The notes under the pieces are model-generated. The model worked only from the letters and a program-made list of their open reading frames with translations, did no database searches and was not told where the DNA came from. This document shows positions 1 to 9,077 of a stretch of DNA of 64,000 nt, piece after piece. How positions within the stretch are numbered: position 1 is the stretch's first letter; every line of letters starts with the position of its first letter. A program made the position numbers and the translations under genes. Origin of the DNA: Brevundimonas sp. (GTDB lineage Bacteria > Pseudomonadota > Alphaproteobacteria > Caulobacterales > Caulobacteraceae); NCBI RefSeq assembly GCF_016742135.1, contig NZ_JACVCG010000002.1:124001-188000 (forward strand), given 5' to 3'.

Positions 1-198
1 GGCGATTTCGGACAGGCGCTTGGCCCCCCGGGCATCGACCTCCCAGGACATGGCAAAGTCTTCGTCCGGCAGGACAGAGCCGTCCTTCGATGGCAGATCA
101 CGGACGTGGCCATAGGAGGCCAGAACCTCATAGTCGGAGCCAAGGTATTTGTTGATGGTCTTGGCCTTGGCCGGGCTTTCGACAATGACGAGATTCAT
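1..198 (-). CDS. topA: DNA topoisomerase I, N-terminal fragment (cut by window edge)
   Basis: The complement of the first 198 bases reads as a protein starting MNLVIVESPAKAKTINKYLG, the classic start of the TOPRIM domain of type IA topoisomerase (nucleotide-binding ESPAKAKTI motif), followed by a GHVRDLP segment. Only the first 66 residues are in the window; the rest lies to the left. The enzyme relaxes negatively supercoiled DNA through a tyrosine-linked single-strand break. It lies downstream of dprA on the same strand, an arrangement I recall from other alphaproteobacteria. Start is the ATG at 198. Confidence 0.93.
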   Translation of the reverse strand, partial: MNLVIVESPAKAKTINKYLGSDYEVLASYGHVRDLPSKDGSVLPDEDFAMSWEVDARGAKRLSEIA

Positions 199-410
199 GC
201 GGGCGTGGGCTTTTCGGGGAAAGGAGGCCCGGGAGCGGGGCCGAAAGGAAGGCGGGGGAACGTGGTTCGCCTCTCGCCCCGTGTCAATCGCCAGGCCCGA
301 AAACACGGTAAAGTAGACATTTACTATCAATAAGCGGTAAGGTAGCGTCGGTTCATCACCGAGGCACACGCATGCAGAATCCCGATCCCCGCCATGCCGC
401 GACTCCCAGA

Positions 411-635
411 ATGACTGATGATAGCGCGGCGCTCCGCACGGAGCGTCCCTTCCGGGAATACATCAGCGCCATGGCGAGCCAGCTTGCGGACCTGGCACGC
501 TCCAAATGCCAGGGCGATGAGCCGCTGGCGGTTGCCCTCGAACAGGCAGCGATCTTGGCAACCGGATCGCGGGATGACGGCCTTACCGGGAGGCCAATCC
601 ACCCGGCAACAAGCGCGCGCGGCCGACAAGGCTGA
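411..635 (+). CDS. possible small hypothetical protein
   Basis: An open frame of 74 codons in the gap between topA and dprA, on the opposite strand, with its last 53 bases overlapping the 3' end of dprA. The first 50 residues look protein-like (MTDDSAALRTERPFREYISAM..., then an amphipathic Ala/Leu-rich helix) and codon third positions are GC-rich. The tail, antisense to dprA, is low-complexity. An upstream in-frame ATG at 372 is an alternative start. No convincing ribosome site and no recognisable domain. Without it, 199-582 would be a gene-free gap. Confidence 0.35.
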   Translation: MTDDSAALRTERPFREYISAMASQLADLARSKCQGDEPLAVALEQAAILATGSRDDGLTGRPIHPATSARGRQG

Positions 636-1665
636 GCTCCAGCAGGGCCCCTGCAACGACAGAGGACGGCAACCCCAGGGACCGGGCCAGATCATCGCGA
701 GGGGTTGGGGTCGGGGATAGGGAAGCCTCGACGGCCCTGAGCGTGGCGGTGTCGAGATCGGCGGAAATCTCAAGGGGTGTCGGGCGCTGCGGTTTGATCC
801 GGACACTGCGAAGGTTGCCGAGTGCATCCAGTACATCCTCGACCCGTTCGCACAGGATCGCGCCGTCTCGCAGCAGGGAATTGGGACCACGGGACCGGGG
901 GTCCAGCGGCGATCCAGGTACGGCGAACACCTCGCGCCCCTGCTCGGCGGCGAGGCGGGCGGTGATCAGGGAACCAGACCTGATTTCGGCCTCGACCACG
1001 ATCACGCCGCGCGACAGGCCCGATATGACCCGGTTGCGCCTTGGAAAATCCCTGGCCTGGGCCCGGGTCCCCGGTGGGCTTTCCGACAGAATGCAGCCCT
1101 CGGCCAGAATGCGCTCGTACAGGTCCTGATTATCGGAGGGGTAGACGTCATCGACGCCGCCGCCCAACACGGCCACCGTTCCTGTCGACAGGGCACCCCA
1201 GTGCGCTGCGGCATCAATTCCCCGCGCCATGCCCGAAACGACGATCAGGCCGGCCTCGCCCAGTTGTGAGGCCAGCCCCCGGGCGATGCGCTGGCCACCG
1301 GCAGAGGCGATGCGTGCGCCGACAATGGCCACGGCCTCCTTCTGAAGACCGTCGAGGCTTCCTCTCGCCCAAAGCACCGGCGGGGCCGGGTCAACCGCTG
1401 CAAGCGTCTCGGGATAGTCTGCGTCTCCGATGACCAGCAGCCTCGCGCCAAGGGCCTCACCACTGGCGATCTCTGCCTCGATCCGGTCTCTAGGGGCGGC
1501 GGTATAGGTCGCGCCGCCCGCCTTGCGGATGACGCCGGGCAGGGCGTCCAGGGCTGCCTGCGCGCTGCTGTATCGCGCGATCAGCTGGGCGAAGGTGACG
1601 GGGCCGATCCGCTCGCTGCGGGCCAGTTGCAGCCGGGCAATCCGTTCGGCTGCCCCCAGCGCCAT
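583..1665 (-). CDS. dprA: DNA-processing protein DprA (Smf)
   Basis: 360-residue DprA. It has the Rossmann-like fold motifs VAIVGAR, SGMARGIDAAAH, GGGVDDVYP and FPRRNRVISGLSRGVIVVEA (SGS/LITAR follow). DprA binds single-stranded DNA and loads RecA during natural transformation; the C-terminal winged-helix-like region is also visible (ending ALLELSLVGRARLLPGG). The ATG at 1665 overlaps the plsY stop by one base (TGATG), implying translational coupling. The frame stays open further upstream, but that stretch is antisense-like plsY sequence and was rejected as an extension. Confidence 0.93.
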   Translation of the reverse strand: MALGAAERIARLQLARSERIGPVTFAQLIARYSSAQAALDALPGVIRKAGGATYTAAPRDRIEAEIASGEALGARLLVIGDADYPETLAAVDPAPPVLWARGSLDGLQKEAVAIVGARIASAGGQRIARGLASQLGEAGLIVVSGMARGIDAAAHWGALSTGTVAVLGGGVDDVYPSDNQDLYERILAEGCILSESPPGTRAQARDFPRRNRVISGLSRGVIVVEAEIRSGSLITARLAAEQGREVFAVPGSPLDPRSRGPNSLLRDGAILCERVEDVLDALGNLRSVRIKPQRPTPLEISADLDTATLRAVEASLSPTPTPRDDLARSLGLPSSVVAGALLELSLVGRARLLPGGLASR

Positions 1666-2303
1666 CAGGCGGACTTGGCGCCGATCCGGGGCTCCTTGCC
1701 CTTGATCAGCCGAATGATGTTGTCGAAGTGGCGCAGCCAGATCAGCGTCATGGCCGCCAGCGCCAGCAGAAAGACGCTGTGTGACGTCGGCAGGTCGAGG
1801 ACGGCAATGGGCATGAGGGCGAGAGCCGGGGTCACCAGGGTCGCGACCAGTGCCGACAGCGACGACACCCGGAACACGGCTGCGGTCAGCAGCCAGACCG
1901 CTGCCGCGACCAGTCCCAGTGGCCAAGCCGCCGCCAGCATCAGACCAAAGAATGTCGCGACACCCTTGCCACCCCTGAAGCCCAGCCAGACGGGATACAG
2001 ATGTCCCAGAAAGGCCGCGCCGCCCGCGATGGCCGCCACGGCATCATTGTCGGTAATCGCGCGCGCGATCAGCAGGGCCGCAGCCCCCTTTCCGGCATCA
2101 AGGATCAGGGTCGCAAACGCGAGGTCCTTGCGGCCGGTGCGCAGCACATTGGTGGCGCCGATGTTGCCCGACCCGATCTTGCGGACGTCGCCCGCCCCGG
2201 CGGCCCGGGTCAGAAGCACGCCGAAAGGAATGGAGCCGACCAGATAGCCGCCCACTGTCGCCGCCAGCAGCGTCAGCATCGCGATTCCCGCCAGATCCTG
2301 CAC
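1665..2303 (-). CDS. plsY: glycerol-3-phosphate acyltransferase PlsY
   Basis: 212-residue integral membrane protein carrying the three conserved PlsY motifs: GSIPFG, SGNIGATNVLR and the glycine-rich RGGKGVAT. PlsY transfers acyl groups from acyl-phosphate to glycerol-3-phosphate, the first step of phospholipid synthesis. Several hydrophobic helices alternate with these cytoplasmic loops, and the C-terminus is basic (RLIKGKEPRIG). Followed by dprA with a one-base overlap; 60 bases separate it from the stop of the upstream pseudo-dihydroorotase gene, so 4633-583 may be one transcription unit. Confidence 0.95.
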   Translation of the reverse strand: MQDLAGIAMLTLLAATVGGYLVGSIPFGVLLTRAAGAGDVRKIGSGNIGATNVLRTGRKDLAFATLILDAGKGAAALLIARAITDNDAVAAIAGGAAFLGHLYPVWLGFRGGKGVATFFGLMLAAAWPLGLVAAAVWLLTAAVFRVSSLSALVATLVTPALALMPIAVLDLPTSHSVFLLALAAMTLIWLRHFDNIIRLIKGKEPRIGAKSA

Positions 2304-2363
2304 CTGATTCGGCCTCCCTTAATCCAGAGAGGGACGATGAGGCCTCGCAAGCGGAGCCGCAAG

Positions 2364-3650
2364 TCAGGTCGAAAAGATCGACCGCCCCCCGACCCAGGTC
2401 CGCTCCACCCGTCCCTGCAGACGACGGTTGTCGAACGGCGAGTTCTTCGACTTGGAACGCAGGGCATCGGCGTCGATCACAACGGGCGCATTCGGGTCGA
2501 GCAGGATCAGGTCGGCGGGTGCGCCCTCGGCCAGCCGTCCAGCGGCCAGTCCCAGCAGATCAGCCGGGCCGACGGTCATGGGCCTCAGAACATCCAGCAG
2601 CGGCAGGTCATCCTCGTGGTGCAGCCCCAGCGCGGCGGGCAGCAGGGTCTGCAGACCCACGGCGCCCGGCGCGGCCTCGGCAAAGGGGCGACGCTTGTCC
2701 TCGGCAGGGGCAGGGGAGTGGGCGGAGGTGATCACATCGATCCGCCCGTCGCGCACCGCCTCGATCAGCGCCAGCCGGTCGCTTTCGTCCCGCAGCGGCG
2801 GGTCCAGGCGGTAGAAGGTGCGATAGTCGCCAATGTCGACCTCATTGAAGCGCAGGTGGTTGATCGAGACACTGGCCGCGACCTCCAGCCCCCGCTTGCG
2901 GGCCCGGTCCAGGGTCTCCAGCGCCCCCGCCGTGGAAATCTGGTCAATGAGGAAACGCACGCCGGTCTGTTCGACCAGCGCCAGATCGCGCTCCATCTGC
3001 ATGCGTTCGGCAATGGCCGGCACGGACGAGAGGCCCAGCCGCGTCGCCAGCTCGCCCGAAGTCGCCACGGCCCCCTTCGACAGCCACGGATCCTGCGGGC
3101 GACAGGCGATCAGGGCATTGAAGGCCGTGGCATAGGCCATCACCCGCATCAGGGTGCCGCTGTCGGCAATGACCTGATCGACATCGGTGAAATAGAGGGC
3201 ACCGGCCTCCTGCATCAGGCCGATCTCGGCCATCAGGCTCCCCTGGCACCCCTGTGTCGCCGCCCCTGCCGTCAGGATGTTGACCAGCCCCAGCGCGGCC
3301 CCGCGCCGCTGGATGAAGTCGACCATGGCCGGGTCGTCGACCGCGGGTGCGGTATCCGGCTGGATCACCAGCGTCGTCACGCCACCGGCCGCCGCCGACA
3401 GGGCAGCGGATTTGAGCGTTTCCTTCGGCTCGGCTCCCGGTTCGCCGGTCTTGACCCGGATGTCGATCAGACCGGGCGACAGGCACAGGCCATCTGCATC
3501 AATGGTCTCGGCATCGTCGGGTGCAGTAAATGCGGCGCTCCTGACCACCTTGGCAATCCGGCCGTCCTCGACCCGCACGGCGCCCGGGCCGTCATAGCCG
3601 CTGTCCGGGTCCAGCAGCCGGGCATTCACGATCCAGACGGGCGCGCTCAC
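2364..3650 (-). CDS. dihydroorotase-like protein PyrC', predicted catalytically inactive
   Basis: 428-residue amidohydrolase-fold protein related to type I dihydroorotase. The GTG start at 3650 overlaps the pyrB stop by four bases (GTGA). The metal-binding HxH after the first barrel strand (normally PGxIDxHVH) reads LIDIRVK, with Arg65 and Lys67. The later metal-site histidine in the HVS segment is replaced ([10 protein letters not shown]), and the usual TDHAPH is altered to TSAHSPAP. In Pseudomonas and related bacteria a degenerate dihydroorotase of this type is a structural subunit of aspartate transcarbamoylase. By inference it scaffolds PyrB here, with the active dihydroorotase elsewhere in the genome. 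Confidence 0.88.
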   Translation of the reverse strand: MSAPVWIVNARLLDPDSGYDGPGAVRVEDGRIAKVVRSAAFTAPDDAETIDADGLCLSPGLIDIRVKTGEPGAEPKETLKSAALSAAAGGVTTLVIQPDTAPAVDDPAMVDFIQRRGAALGLVNILTAGAATQGCQGSLMAEIGLMQEAGALYFTDVDQVIADSGTLMRVMAYATAFNALIACRPQDPWLSKGAVATSGELATRLGLSSVPAIAERMQMERDLALVEQTGVRFLIDQISTAGALETLDRARKRGLEVAASVSINHLRFNEVDIGDYRTFYRLDPPLRDESDRLALIEAVRDGRIDVITSAHSPAPAEDKRRPFAEAAPGAVGLQTLLPAALGLHHEDDLPLLDVLRPMTVGPADLLGLAAGRLAEGAPADLILLDPNAPVVIDADALRSKSKNSPFDNRRLQGRVERTWVGGRSIFST

Positions 3651-4633
3651 AGTCCGGCCTCCTCGCGCCGCAGCGACAGGCCCGCCAGCACGGCCATGCG
3701 CGCCGAGACCCCCATCTCGACCTGGGTCTGGATCAGCGAGATCACCGGATCGTCGGCGATGTCGGAATCGATCTCGACCCCGCGGTTCATGGGGCCGGGG
3801 TGCATGACCCGCACGCCGGGCGCGGCGACCTTCAGCTTCTCGCGGTCCAGCCCCCAGAACCGGTAGTATTCGCGCGTCGAGGGGACCAGCGCCCCCTGCA
3901 TCCGCTCCAGCTGCAGGCGCAGCATCATCACCACGTCGCAGCCCTCCAGCCCCTGCCGCATGTCGTGGAAGACCTCGCAGCCCCAGCGGTCGGCATCGCC
4001 CGGCACCAGCGTCGGCGGCCCGACCAGCCGCACGCGCGCCCCCATCATGGACAGCAGGGCCACGTTCGAGCGTGCGACCCGGCTGTGGGCCACATCGCCA
4101 CAGATGGCCACCGTCAGACCGCCCACGTCGCCGAACTCGCGCTTGAGCGTCAGCAGGTCGAGCAGGGCCTGGGTCGGATGTTCGTGGCGTCCGTCCCCGG
4201 CATTGACCACGGCGCATCCGACCTTCTGCGACAGCAAATCTGCGGCCCCCGAGGCCGAGTGGCGCACCACCAGGATGTCGGGTTTCATGGCGTTCAGGGT
4301 GGCTGCCGTATCGATCAGGGTCTCACCCTTGGCCACCGAAGAGGCGCGCGGGCTCAGACTGACCACATCGGCACCCAGCCGCCGCGCGGCGATCTCGAAG
4401 GAGGCACTGGTGCGGGTCGAGTTCTCGAAGAAGAGGTTCACGACCGTACGCCCGGCCATCAGCTCCAGCGACTTGGTCGACCCCTGGTTCAGCTCGACGA
4501 AGCCGTCGGCCAGGTCCAGCAACTCGCGCGCGGTCTGCTCATTCAGATCGGTGACGGACAGGAAATGGTCGCGGGGAAACGGCCTCAGCCGTTCTTGAAT
4601 GACAGTCAGAAGGTCTGAGTCAGGGCGAGCCAT
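3647..4633 (-). CDS. pyrB: aspartate carbamoyltransferase catalytic subunit
   Basis: 328 residues with the carbamoyl-phosphate-binding motif FENSTRTS, the [13 protein letters not shown] segment and HPGPMNRG near the C-terminus, all diagnostic of ATCase. It catalyses carbamoyl phosphate plus aspartate to N-carbamoylaspartate in pyrimidine synthesis. It is slightly longer than the E. coli subunit, as in class A ATCases that assemble with a PyrC-like partner. The four-base overlap with the downstream degenerate pyrC gene supports stoichiometric co-expression. No PyrI regulatory gene is adjacent. Confidence 0.96.
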   Translation of the reverse strand: MARPDSDLLTVIQERLRPFPRDHFLSVTDLNEQTARELLDLADGFVELNQGSTKSLELMAGRTVVNLFFENSTRTSASFEIAARRLGADVVSLSPRASSVAKGETLIDTAATLNAMKPDILVVRHSASGAADLLSQKVGCAVVNAGDGRHEHPTQALLDLLTLKREFGDVGGLTVAICGDVAHSRVARSNVALLSMMGARVRLVGPPTLVPGDADRWGCEVFHDMRQGLEGCDVVMMLRLQLERMQGALVPSTREYYRFWGLDREKLKVAAPGVRVMHPGPMNRGVEIDSDIADDPVISLIQTQVEMGVSARMAVLAGLSLRREEAGL

Positions 4634-4684
4634 CGACGGGCGGCTATAGTCCGATGCGCGGCAAAACGAAAGCGCGAACCGCGA

Positions 4685-5149
4685 TCAGCCGCGCAGACTG
4701 TCCAGTGCGCCCTGCAGAATCCACGCCGCGGCATTGCGGTCGACGACCTCGCCCCGGCGGGCGCGGCTCATATCCATATCGTCGATCAGGAACCGTTCGA
4801 CGGCCGAGGTCGATAGCCGCTCGTCCCAGAAGGCGACCGGAATGTCGCGCAGGCGGTCGAGGTTGCGGGCAAAGGCGCGGCTGGACTGGGCGCGCGGGCC
4901 CTCGGACCCGTCCATATTGAGGGGCAGGCCGATCACCAGCGCCGTGGCACCCCGGCTGTCCATCAGTCGGAACAGGGCATGAGCGTCGTCGGTGAACTTC
5001 GTCCGGAGGATCACCTCGAATGGCGAGGCGATCATGCGCGTGGCGTCGGAAGCCGCGACGCCGATGGTCTTGCTACCGAGGTCCAGCCCAAGCCACGGCG
5101 TGCCGGGCGGGCAATGGGCGGCGAGGTCAGGCAGGGCGTGGACGGACAC
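4685..5149 (-). CDS. ruvX: putative Holliday junction resolvase RuvX/YqgF
   Basis: 154 residues with the RNase H-like fold motifs GLDLGSKTIGVAASD, VIGLPLNMDGSEG and WDERLSTSAVE, ending with the conserved VDRNAAAWILQ. The three acidic residues expected of the YqgF nuclease (Asp in GLDLG, Glu in DERLST, Asp in VDRNAA) are present. The family is linked to pre-16S rRNA 5' maturation as well as recombination. It lies upstream of pyrB on the same strand with a 51-base gap. Confidence 0.92.
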   Translation of the reverse strand: MSVHALPDLAAHCPPGTPWLGLDLGSKTIGVAASDATRMIASPFEVILRTKFTDDAHALFRLMDSRGATALVIGLPLNMDGSEGPRAQSSRAFARNLDRLRDIPVAFWDERLSTSAVERFLIDDMDMSRARRGEVVDRNAAAWILQGALDSLRG

Positions 5150-5220
5150 GTGTCAGGCGATAGGGCTTGCTGCCAAGGCTGTCAAAGCTGAAGCTGGTCG
5201 CGGGAAACGGGAGGCTGATC

Positions 5221-5784
5221 ATGAAACGCATCATGATTGCGGGAACGTGCGGGCTGCTGATCAGCGGCCTTGCCGGATGCGATCGCCTGTCGGCGGCATG
5301 GGAGGGCTTCAACAATCCCGGGTCCGCCGCGCGATCGTCGACATCGACCGGCTCGACGCCGGCCCCCACCCCGGGCGGCGCCCTGGTCGAGGCCGGTCAG
5401 GCGGTGGTCCTCCAGCCAGAAACGGACGATTCGCTGCAGACCGCCGCCGCCGTGGTGGCGCTCGACTATCTGCCGGATCAGGGCGACCTGACCGCCAAGG
5501 TGTTCGGCACGGCGGGCGGCGACCCGGCCATGAACGGCCTCTATACCTACATCGCCTTCTTCCAGAGCCCGGCCGAGGGCTGGCGCGTGTTCCGCATCGG
5601 CGACTATCTGGACTACCAGATCCAGGCGGTGTCGGCGGGCCGCGTCGAACTGCGGCTCGGCGAAAGCGTCATGGATCAGGCCACCAGCGAGATCAGCAGC
5701 CGCCAGACCGCCCTCATCCTCAGCTTCACACCCGGCCCCGCCGGGGGCGTGCCCGAAACGGTGACCGTCACCCCGGCACGATAA
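5221..5784 (+). CDS. putative lipoprotein, unknown function
   Basis: 187-residue predicted lipoprotein: Met-Lys-Arg, a hydrophobic stretch and lipobox LAGC, so Cys at about position 20 should be lipidated. After a Ser/Thr/Pro-rich linker the mature part forms a compact domain (DQGDLTAKVFGTAGGDPAMNG..., ending with an RQTALILSFTPG strand). I do not recognise the family. The start is the ATG at 5221, preceded by GGGAGGCTGATC; an upstream in-frame start at 5167 would spoil the signal peptide. Divergent from ruvX. Confidence 0.75.
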   Translation: MKRIMIAGTCGLLISGLAGCDRLSAAWEGFNNPGSAARSSTSTGSTPAPTPGGALVEAGQAVVLQPETDDSLQTAAAVVALDYLPDQGDLTAKVFGTAGGDPAMNGLYTYIAFFQSPAEGWRVFRIGDYLDYQIQAVSAGRVELRLGESVMDQATSEISSRQTALILSFTPGPAGGVPETVTVTPAR

Positions 5785-5793
5785 AGGCAGCGC

Positions 5794-6108
5794 TCAGACG
5801 TCGTCGTCACCGACCGGGCCGCCCTCGCTTTCCATGCGGTTGATCTGGCGGGCATCCTTGCGCGTCCATTTCAGCCGTACCCCGACGCCACCACCGGGGG
5901 TGCCCGGGCTGTCTTCGTCGATGAAGACCGCGCCGGCCTGTTCCAGCACGGCGCGCAGAGCATCCCGGGTCGCCTGGCCGGGATCAACCTTGCCGCGCTC
6001 GAAGGCCGTCAGGGCCTCGACGTCGATGTTCGCCAGACGGGCGACCTTGTCGCGGGGCCATTCGACCAGGATGCGCGCCGCGCGCGCCTGAGGTCCGGTG
6101 ATAATCAT
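5794..6108 (-). CDS. small helix-turn-helix (XRE-like) protein
   Basis: 104 residues starting MIITGPQARAARILVEWPRDKVARLANID, a short XRE/Cro-like helix-turn-helix of the type common in alphaproteobacteria, followed by an acidic C-terminal strand region. The start at 6108 is preceded by a good ribosome site (AAGGAGCCCACC). A longer frame upstream has no signal. It probably binds DNA as a small regulator; the target is unknown. Convergent with the lipoprotein gene (9-base gap) and divergent from gatC. Confidence 0.8.
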   Translation of the reverse strand: MIITGPQARAARILVEWPRDKVARLANIDVEALTAFERGKVDPGQATRDALRAVLEQAGAVFIDEDSPGTPGGGVGVRLKWTRKDARQINRMESEGGPVGDDDV

Positions 6109-6252
6109 GGTGGGCTCCTTGCAGCCAGTCCCGGACCTAGCACGCGGCACGGGGGTCGACCTAGCCGCGCCGCCTTGTGAAACAGGGCCTGTCCCGCTAA
6201 TCCCGCCGTGTCGGGCCGCGTGCCCGTTCACCCGAGTTGTGGAGAGGCCGGA

Positions 6253-6540
6253 ATGGCGATCGACGCCGCGACGGTGCGCAAGGTGGCGCATCTCGCCCGT
6301 ATCAAGACCCCCGAGGCGCGGCTGGAGCCGCTGGCCCGCGAGCTGAGTGGCATCCTGGACTGGATCGAGCAGCTGAACGAGGTCGATGTCGACGGGGTCG
6401 AGCCCATGACCTCGAACGTGGCCCAGCCCCTGCGCCTGCGCGAGGATGTGGTCACCGACGGCAACAAGGTCGCCGAAGTGCTCTCCAACGCCCCGAAGTC
6501 AGCGGATGGCTTCTTCGTCGTGCCCAAGGTGGTCGAATAG
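6253..6540 (+). CDS. gatC: aspartyl/glutamyl-tRNA amidotransferase subunit C
   Basis: 95 residues matching Gat[18 protein letters not shown] at the start, [19 protein letters not shown] in the middle and a C-terminal [12 protein letters not shown]. GatC stabilises GatA in the amidotransferase that converts Glu-tRNA(Gln) and Asp-tRNA(Asn) to the amidated forms. A GGAGAGG ribosome site lies just before the ATG at 6253. One base separates its stop from the gatA start. Confidence 0.95.
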   Translation: MAIDAATVRKVAHLARIKTPEARLEPLARELSGILDWIEQLNEVDVDGVEPMTSNVAQPLRLREDVVTDGNKVAEVLSNAPKSADGFFVVPKVVE

Positions 6541-6541
6541 T

Positions 6542-8020
6542 ATGTCCGACCTGACCAAATTGACCCTCAAGGCCGCGCTGGACGGGCTCAAGGCCCGCGA
6601 TTTCTCGTCGGAAGAGATCACCCGTGCCTTCGTCACCAGTATCGAGACCGCCAATCCGGCCCTTAACGCCTATGTCGTCCAGACGACCGACAAGGCGCTC
6701 GACATGGCCCGCGCCTCCGACGCCCGGCTGGCGAAAGGGGAGGGCGGGGCGCTGGAAGGCGCACCGCTGGGCATCAAGGACCTGTTCTGCACCGACGGCG
6801 TCCAGACGACCGCCGGCTCCAACATGCTGAAGGGCTTTGTCCCGCCCTATGAGTCGACCGTCACGGCCAATCTCTGGGCCGACGGCGCGGTCATGCTGGG
6901 CAAGCTCAACATGGACGAGTTCGCCATGGGCTCGTCGAACGAGACCTCGGCCTTCGGCCCCGTACGGAATCCCTGGAAATCAAAGGCCTCGAACGCAGAG
7001 CTGACACCGGGTGGCAGCTCCGGCGGTTCGGCCTCGGCGGTCGCGGGTGACCTGTGCCTCGCGGCCACGGCGTCCGACACCGGCGGTTCGATCCGCCAGC
7101 CCGCGGCCTTCACCGGCACGGTCGGCATCAAGCCCACCTATGGCCGCGCCAGCCGCTTCGGCATGGTCGCCTTCGCCTCCTCTCTGGATCAGGCCGGGCC
7201 GATCACCAAGACCGTCGAGGACGCGGCCATCCTGCTGCGCTCCATGTGCTCCTTCGATCCGAAGGACTCGACCAGCCTCGACGTCGAAACCCCCGACTGG
7301 ACCGCCAGCCTCGGCAAGGGCGTCAAGGGTCTGCGCATCGGCGTGCCGAAGGAATACGTCGTCGACGGCATGCCCGCCGAAATACAGGCCCTGTGGGACA
7401 AGGGCGTCGAGTGGCTGAAGGCCGCGGGCGCCGAGATCGTCGAGATCAGCCTGCCGCACACCAAATATGCCCTGCCGGCCTATTACATCATCGCTCCGGC
7501 CGAGGCCTCGTCCAATCTGGCCCGCTATGACGGCATGCGCTTCGGCCATCGGGCGACCGAAGCGAAATCGCTGACCGACCTTTATGAAACCAGCCGGGCC
7601 GAGGGCTTCGGGACCGAGGTCCAGCGCCGCCTGACCATCGGCGCCTATGTGCTGTCGGCCGGATTCTATGACGCCTATTACGTTCGCGCGCTCAAGGTCC
7701 GCCGCCGCATCGCCCAGGATTTCGATGCCGTCTGGGACAAGGTCGACGCCATCCTGACCCCCTCGACCCCCTCGGCCGCCTTTGCCCTGGGCGACAAGGA
7801 AATCGATCCGATCCAGATGTATCTGAACGACATCTTCACCGTGACCGCCAACCTTGCGGGTCTGCCCGGCATTTCTGTGCCCGCCGGTGTCGACAGCGGC
7901 GGCCTGCCCCTCGGCCTTCAGGTCATCGGCAAGGCGCTGGATGAGGCGACGGTGTTTCAGGTGGCAGACGTGCTGGAACAGTCGGCCGGGTTCGTCGCCA
8001 GGCCGGAGCGGTGGTGGTGA
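6542..8020 (+). CDS. gatA: Glu-tRNA(Gln)/Asp-tRNA(Asn) amidotransferase subunit A
   Basis: 492-residue amidase-signature enzyme: [19 protein letters not shown] with the catalytic lysine, then [10 protein letters not shown] and [24 protein letters not shown] with the Ser-cis-Ser-Lys triad. It releases ammonia from glutamine for transamidation of misacylated tRNA, working with GatB and GatC. It follows gatC after one base and overlaps the next small gene by four bases, so the three form an operon. Confidence 0.97.
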   Translation: MSDLTKLTLKAALDGLKARDFSSEEITRAFVTSIETANPALNAYVVQTTDKALDMARASDARLAKGEGGALEGAPLGIKDLFCTDGVQTTAGSNMLKGFVPPYESTVTANLWADGAVMLGKLNMDEFAMGSSNETSAFGPVRNPWKSKASNAELTPGGSSGGSASAVAGDLCLAATASDTGGSIRQPAAFTGTVGIKPTYGRASRFGMVAFASSLDQAGPITKTVEDAAILLRSMCSFDPKDSTSLDVETPDWTASLGKGVKGLRIGVPKEYVVDGMPAEIQALWDKGVEWLKAAGAEIVEISLPHTKYALPAYYIIAPAEASSNLARYDGMRFGHRATEAKSLTDLYETSRAEGFGTEVQRRLTIGAYVLSAGFYDAYYVRALKVRRRIAQDFDAVWDKVDAILTPSTPSAAFALGDKEIDPIQMYLNDIFTVTANLAGLPGISVPAGVDSGGLPLGLQVIGKALDEATVFQVADVLEQSAGFVARPERWW

Positions 8021-8295
8021 ACGACCGCGGACGCCGAAACCTCGTAGGTTTGCTGGGCGGTTTTGGTGCCGCCTTGCTGTTCGGCGGCCTTTTTGCGGCC
8101 GGTACTATGGTCGTTCTCCCCTTTCAGGTCGGACTGGTGGACCTGTGGCGCGAGAACGCATTGGCGGATCCGGGCTTCTACTTTTTTGCCGGGTTCGCGA
8201 TCCTCTTCCTGATCCTCGCCGGCGCAGGCGCCTATCTATGCCTTCGTGCCTGGCGGCTTTATCGAGACGGTCGACCAGGCCGGAATGATAGATGA
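8017..8295 (+). CDS. small two-helix membrane protein, unknown function
   Basis: 92 residues with two hydrophobic helices (about 10-35 and 52-75) separated by a short loop and ending in a basic, probably cytoplasmic tail ([13 protein letters not shown]). The GTG at 8017 overlaps the gatA stop in a GTGA arrangement; two more in-frame GTG codons at 8011 and 8014 are alternatives. No family recognised. Translational coupling suggests co-expression with gatCA, but there is no evident functional link. Confidence 0.7.
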   Translation: MNDRGRRNLVGLLGGFGAALLFGGLFAAGTMVVLPFQVGLVDLWRENALADPGFYFFAGFAILFLILAGAGAYLCLRAWRLYRDGRPGRNDR

Positions 8296-8413
8296 CGGGC
8301 ATGCTCAAAGACATCCCAAGCCTCAGCGGCACCGGGGGTATCTTCGTGGTGATGGTTAGCTTCGGTTAGTCCTGCGGAATGTGAAACTAGCGCCGGCCCA
8401 AAGAGGTGCCCCA

Positions 8414-8617
8414 TTGTCATCCCGGAATTCGCGCAGCGAATATCCGGGACGCACACCCTCAAAAAGCAAAACTCCCGGAAGACGGGGACCGTCTATCCGG
8501 GAGAAGGCATCTTTCGAGCAACGCGTCTTCCGGACCCTCACTGGCGTGAGCTCCGGGAGCAACAGACACGACGACCTGCCGTCCCGGATAGCGCCGGCGG
8601 CGCTTCCGGGATGACAA
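8414..8617. repeat. nested palindromic repeat element with 14-bp inverted ends
   Basis: The gene-free stretch 8296-8626 is mostly one structure. It is bounded by a perfect inverted repeat (TTGTCATCCCGGAA at 8414-8427 and its complement at 8604-8617). Inside are further hairpins, each built on CCGGA...TCCGG pairs (for example around 8419-8449, 8471-8503 and 8578-8611). Non-coding. This looks like a REP/BIME-like or MITE-like dispersed element rather than a simple terminator. Confidence 0.8.
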
Positions 8618-8626
8618 GGGCGCCCC

Positions 8627-8950
8627 TTACTCTTCCAGCGCTTTGATATCCGCGTCGATGGCGTCGATGATCGCCTGGGTCACTTCGCCCTGGGAGTAGG
8701 GCATGACCTCGGCCAGGGTCATGTCCTCGAACTGCGGGCGAGCCGGATGGTCGCTGATGCCGGGCAGGTGCTTCTCAAGGATGGCGGCGGTATCGGGATC
8801 GTCCAGCAGGTCCTTGATCGGGCTGTCGACGGTCGGGTTGGCGCGCACCGACACGGCGGCTGCTTCCGTGGCGTGGGCCGGGGCGGTCAGGCCGGCGAGG
8901 CTGCCGGTGGCGAGGGCGGTGGCGGCGAGGGCGGTGATGAATTTGGACAT
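8627..8950 (-). CDS. small secreted protein, unknown function
   Basis: 107 residues with a clear signal peptide (MSKFITALAATALATGSLAGLTAPAHA, cleavage after AHA). The mature part is a short helical domain (SPIKDLLDDPDTAAILEKHLPGISDHP..., then ALTLAEVMPY-like and VTQAIIDAIDADIKALEE). From memory, a similar helical module occurs at the C-terminus of some secreted alphaproteobacterial hydrolases; here it stands alone. Start is the ATG at 8950; the frame opens slightly further up at 8965. Confidence 0.75.
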   Translation of the reverse strand: MSKFITALAATALATGSLAGLTAPAHATEAAAVSVRANPTVDSPIKDLLDDPDTAAILEKHLPGISDHPARPQFEDMTLAEVMPYSQGEVTQAIIDAIDADIKALEE

Positions 8951-9077
8951 GGCGGGCGGCTCCAAGGTTAACGTCCCGCCCAGAGAACCCCGTTTTCACG
9001 ACAGGCTCAAGACGGGATTCCCGACCCGCCCGCGAAAACACCTTCACCCCGTGCAAACACCGTCCTAGAAGCAGGGC

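Noticed and set aside
2001-3866. Long plus-strand open frame antisense to plsY and the pseudo-dihydroorotase
   Set aside because: Composition is antisense of conserved coding sequence (rich in H, Q, R), with no domain; high GC makes stop codons rare in such frames.
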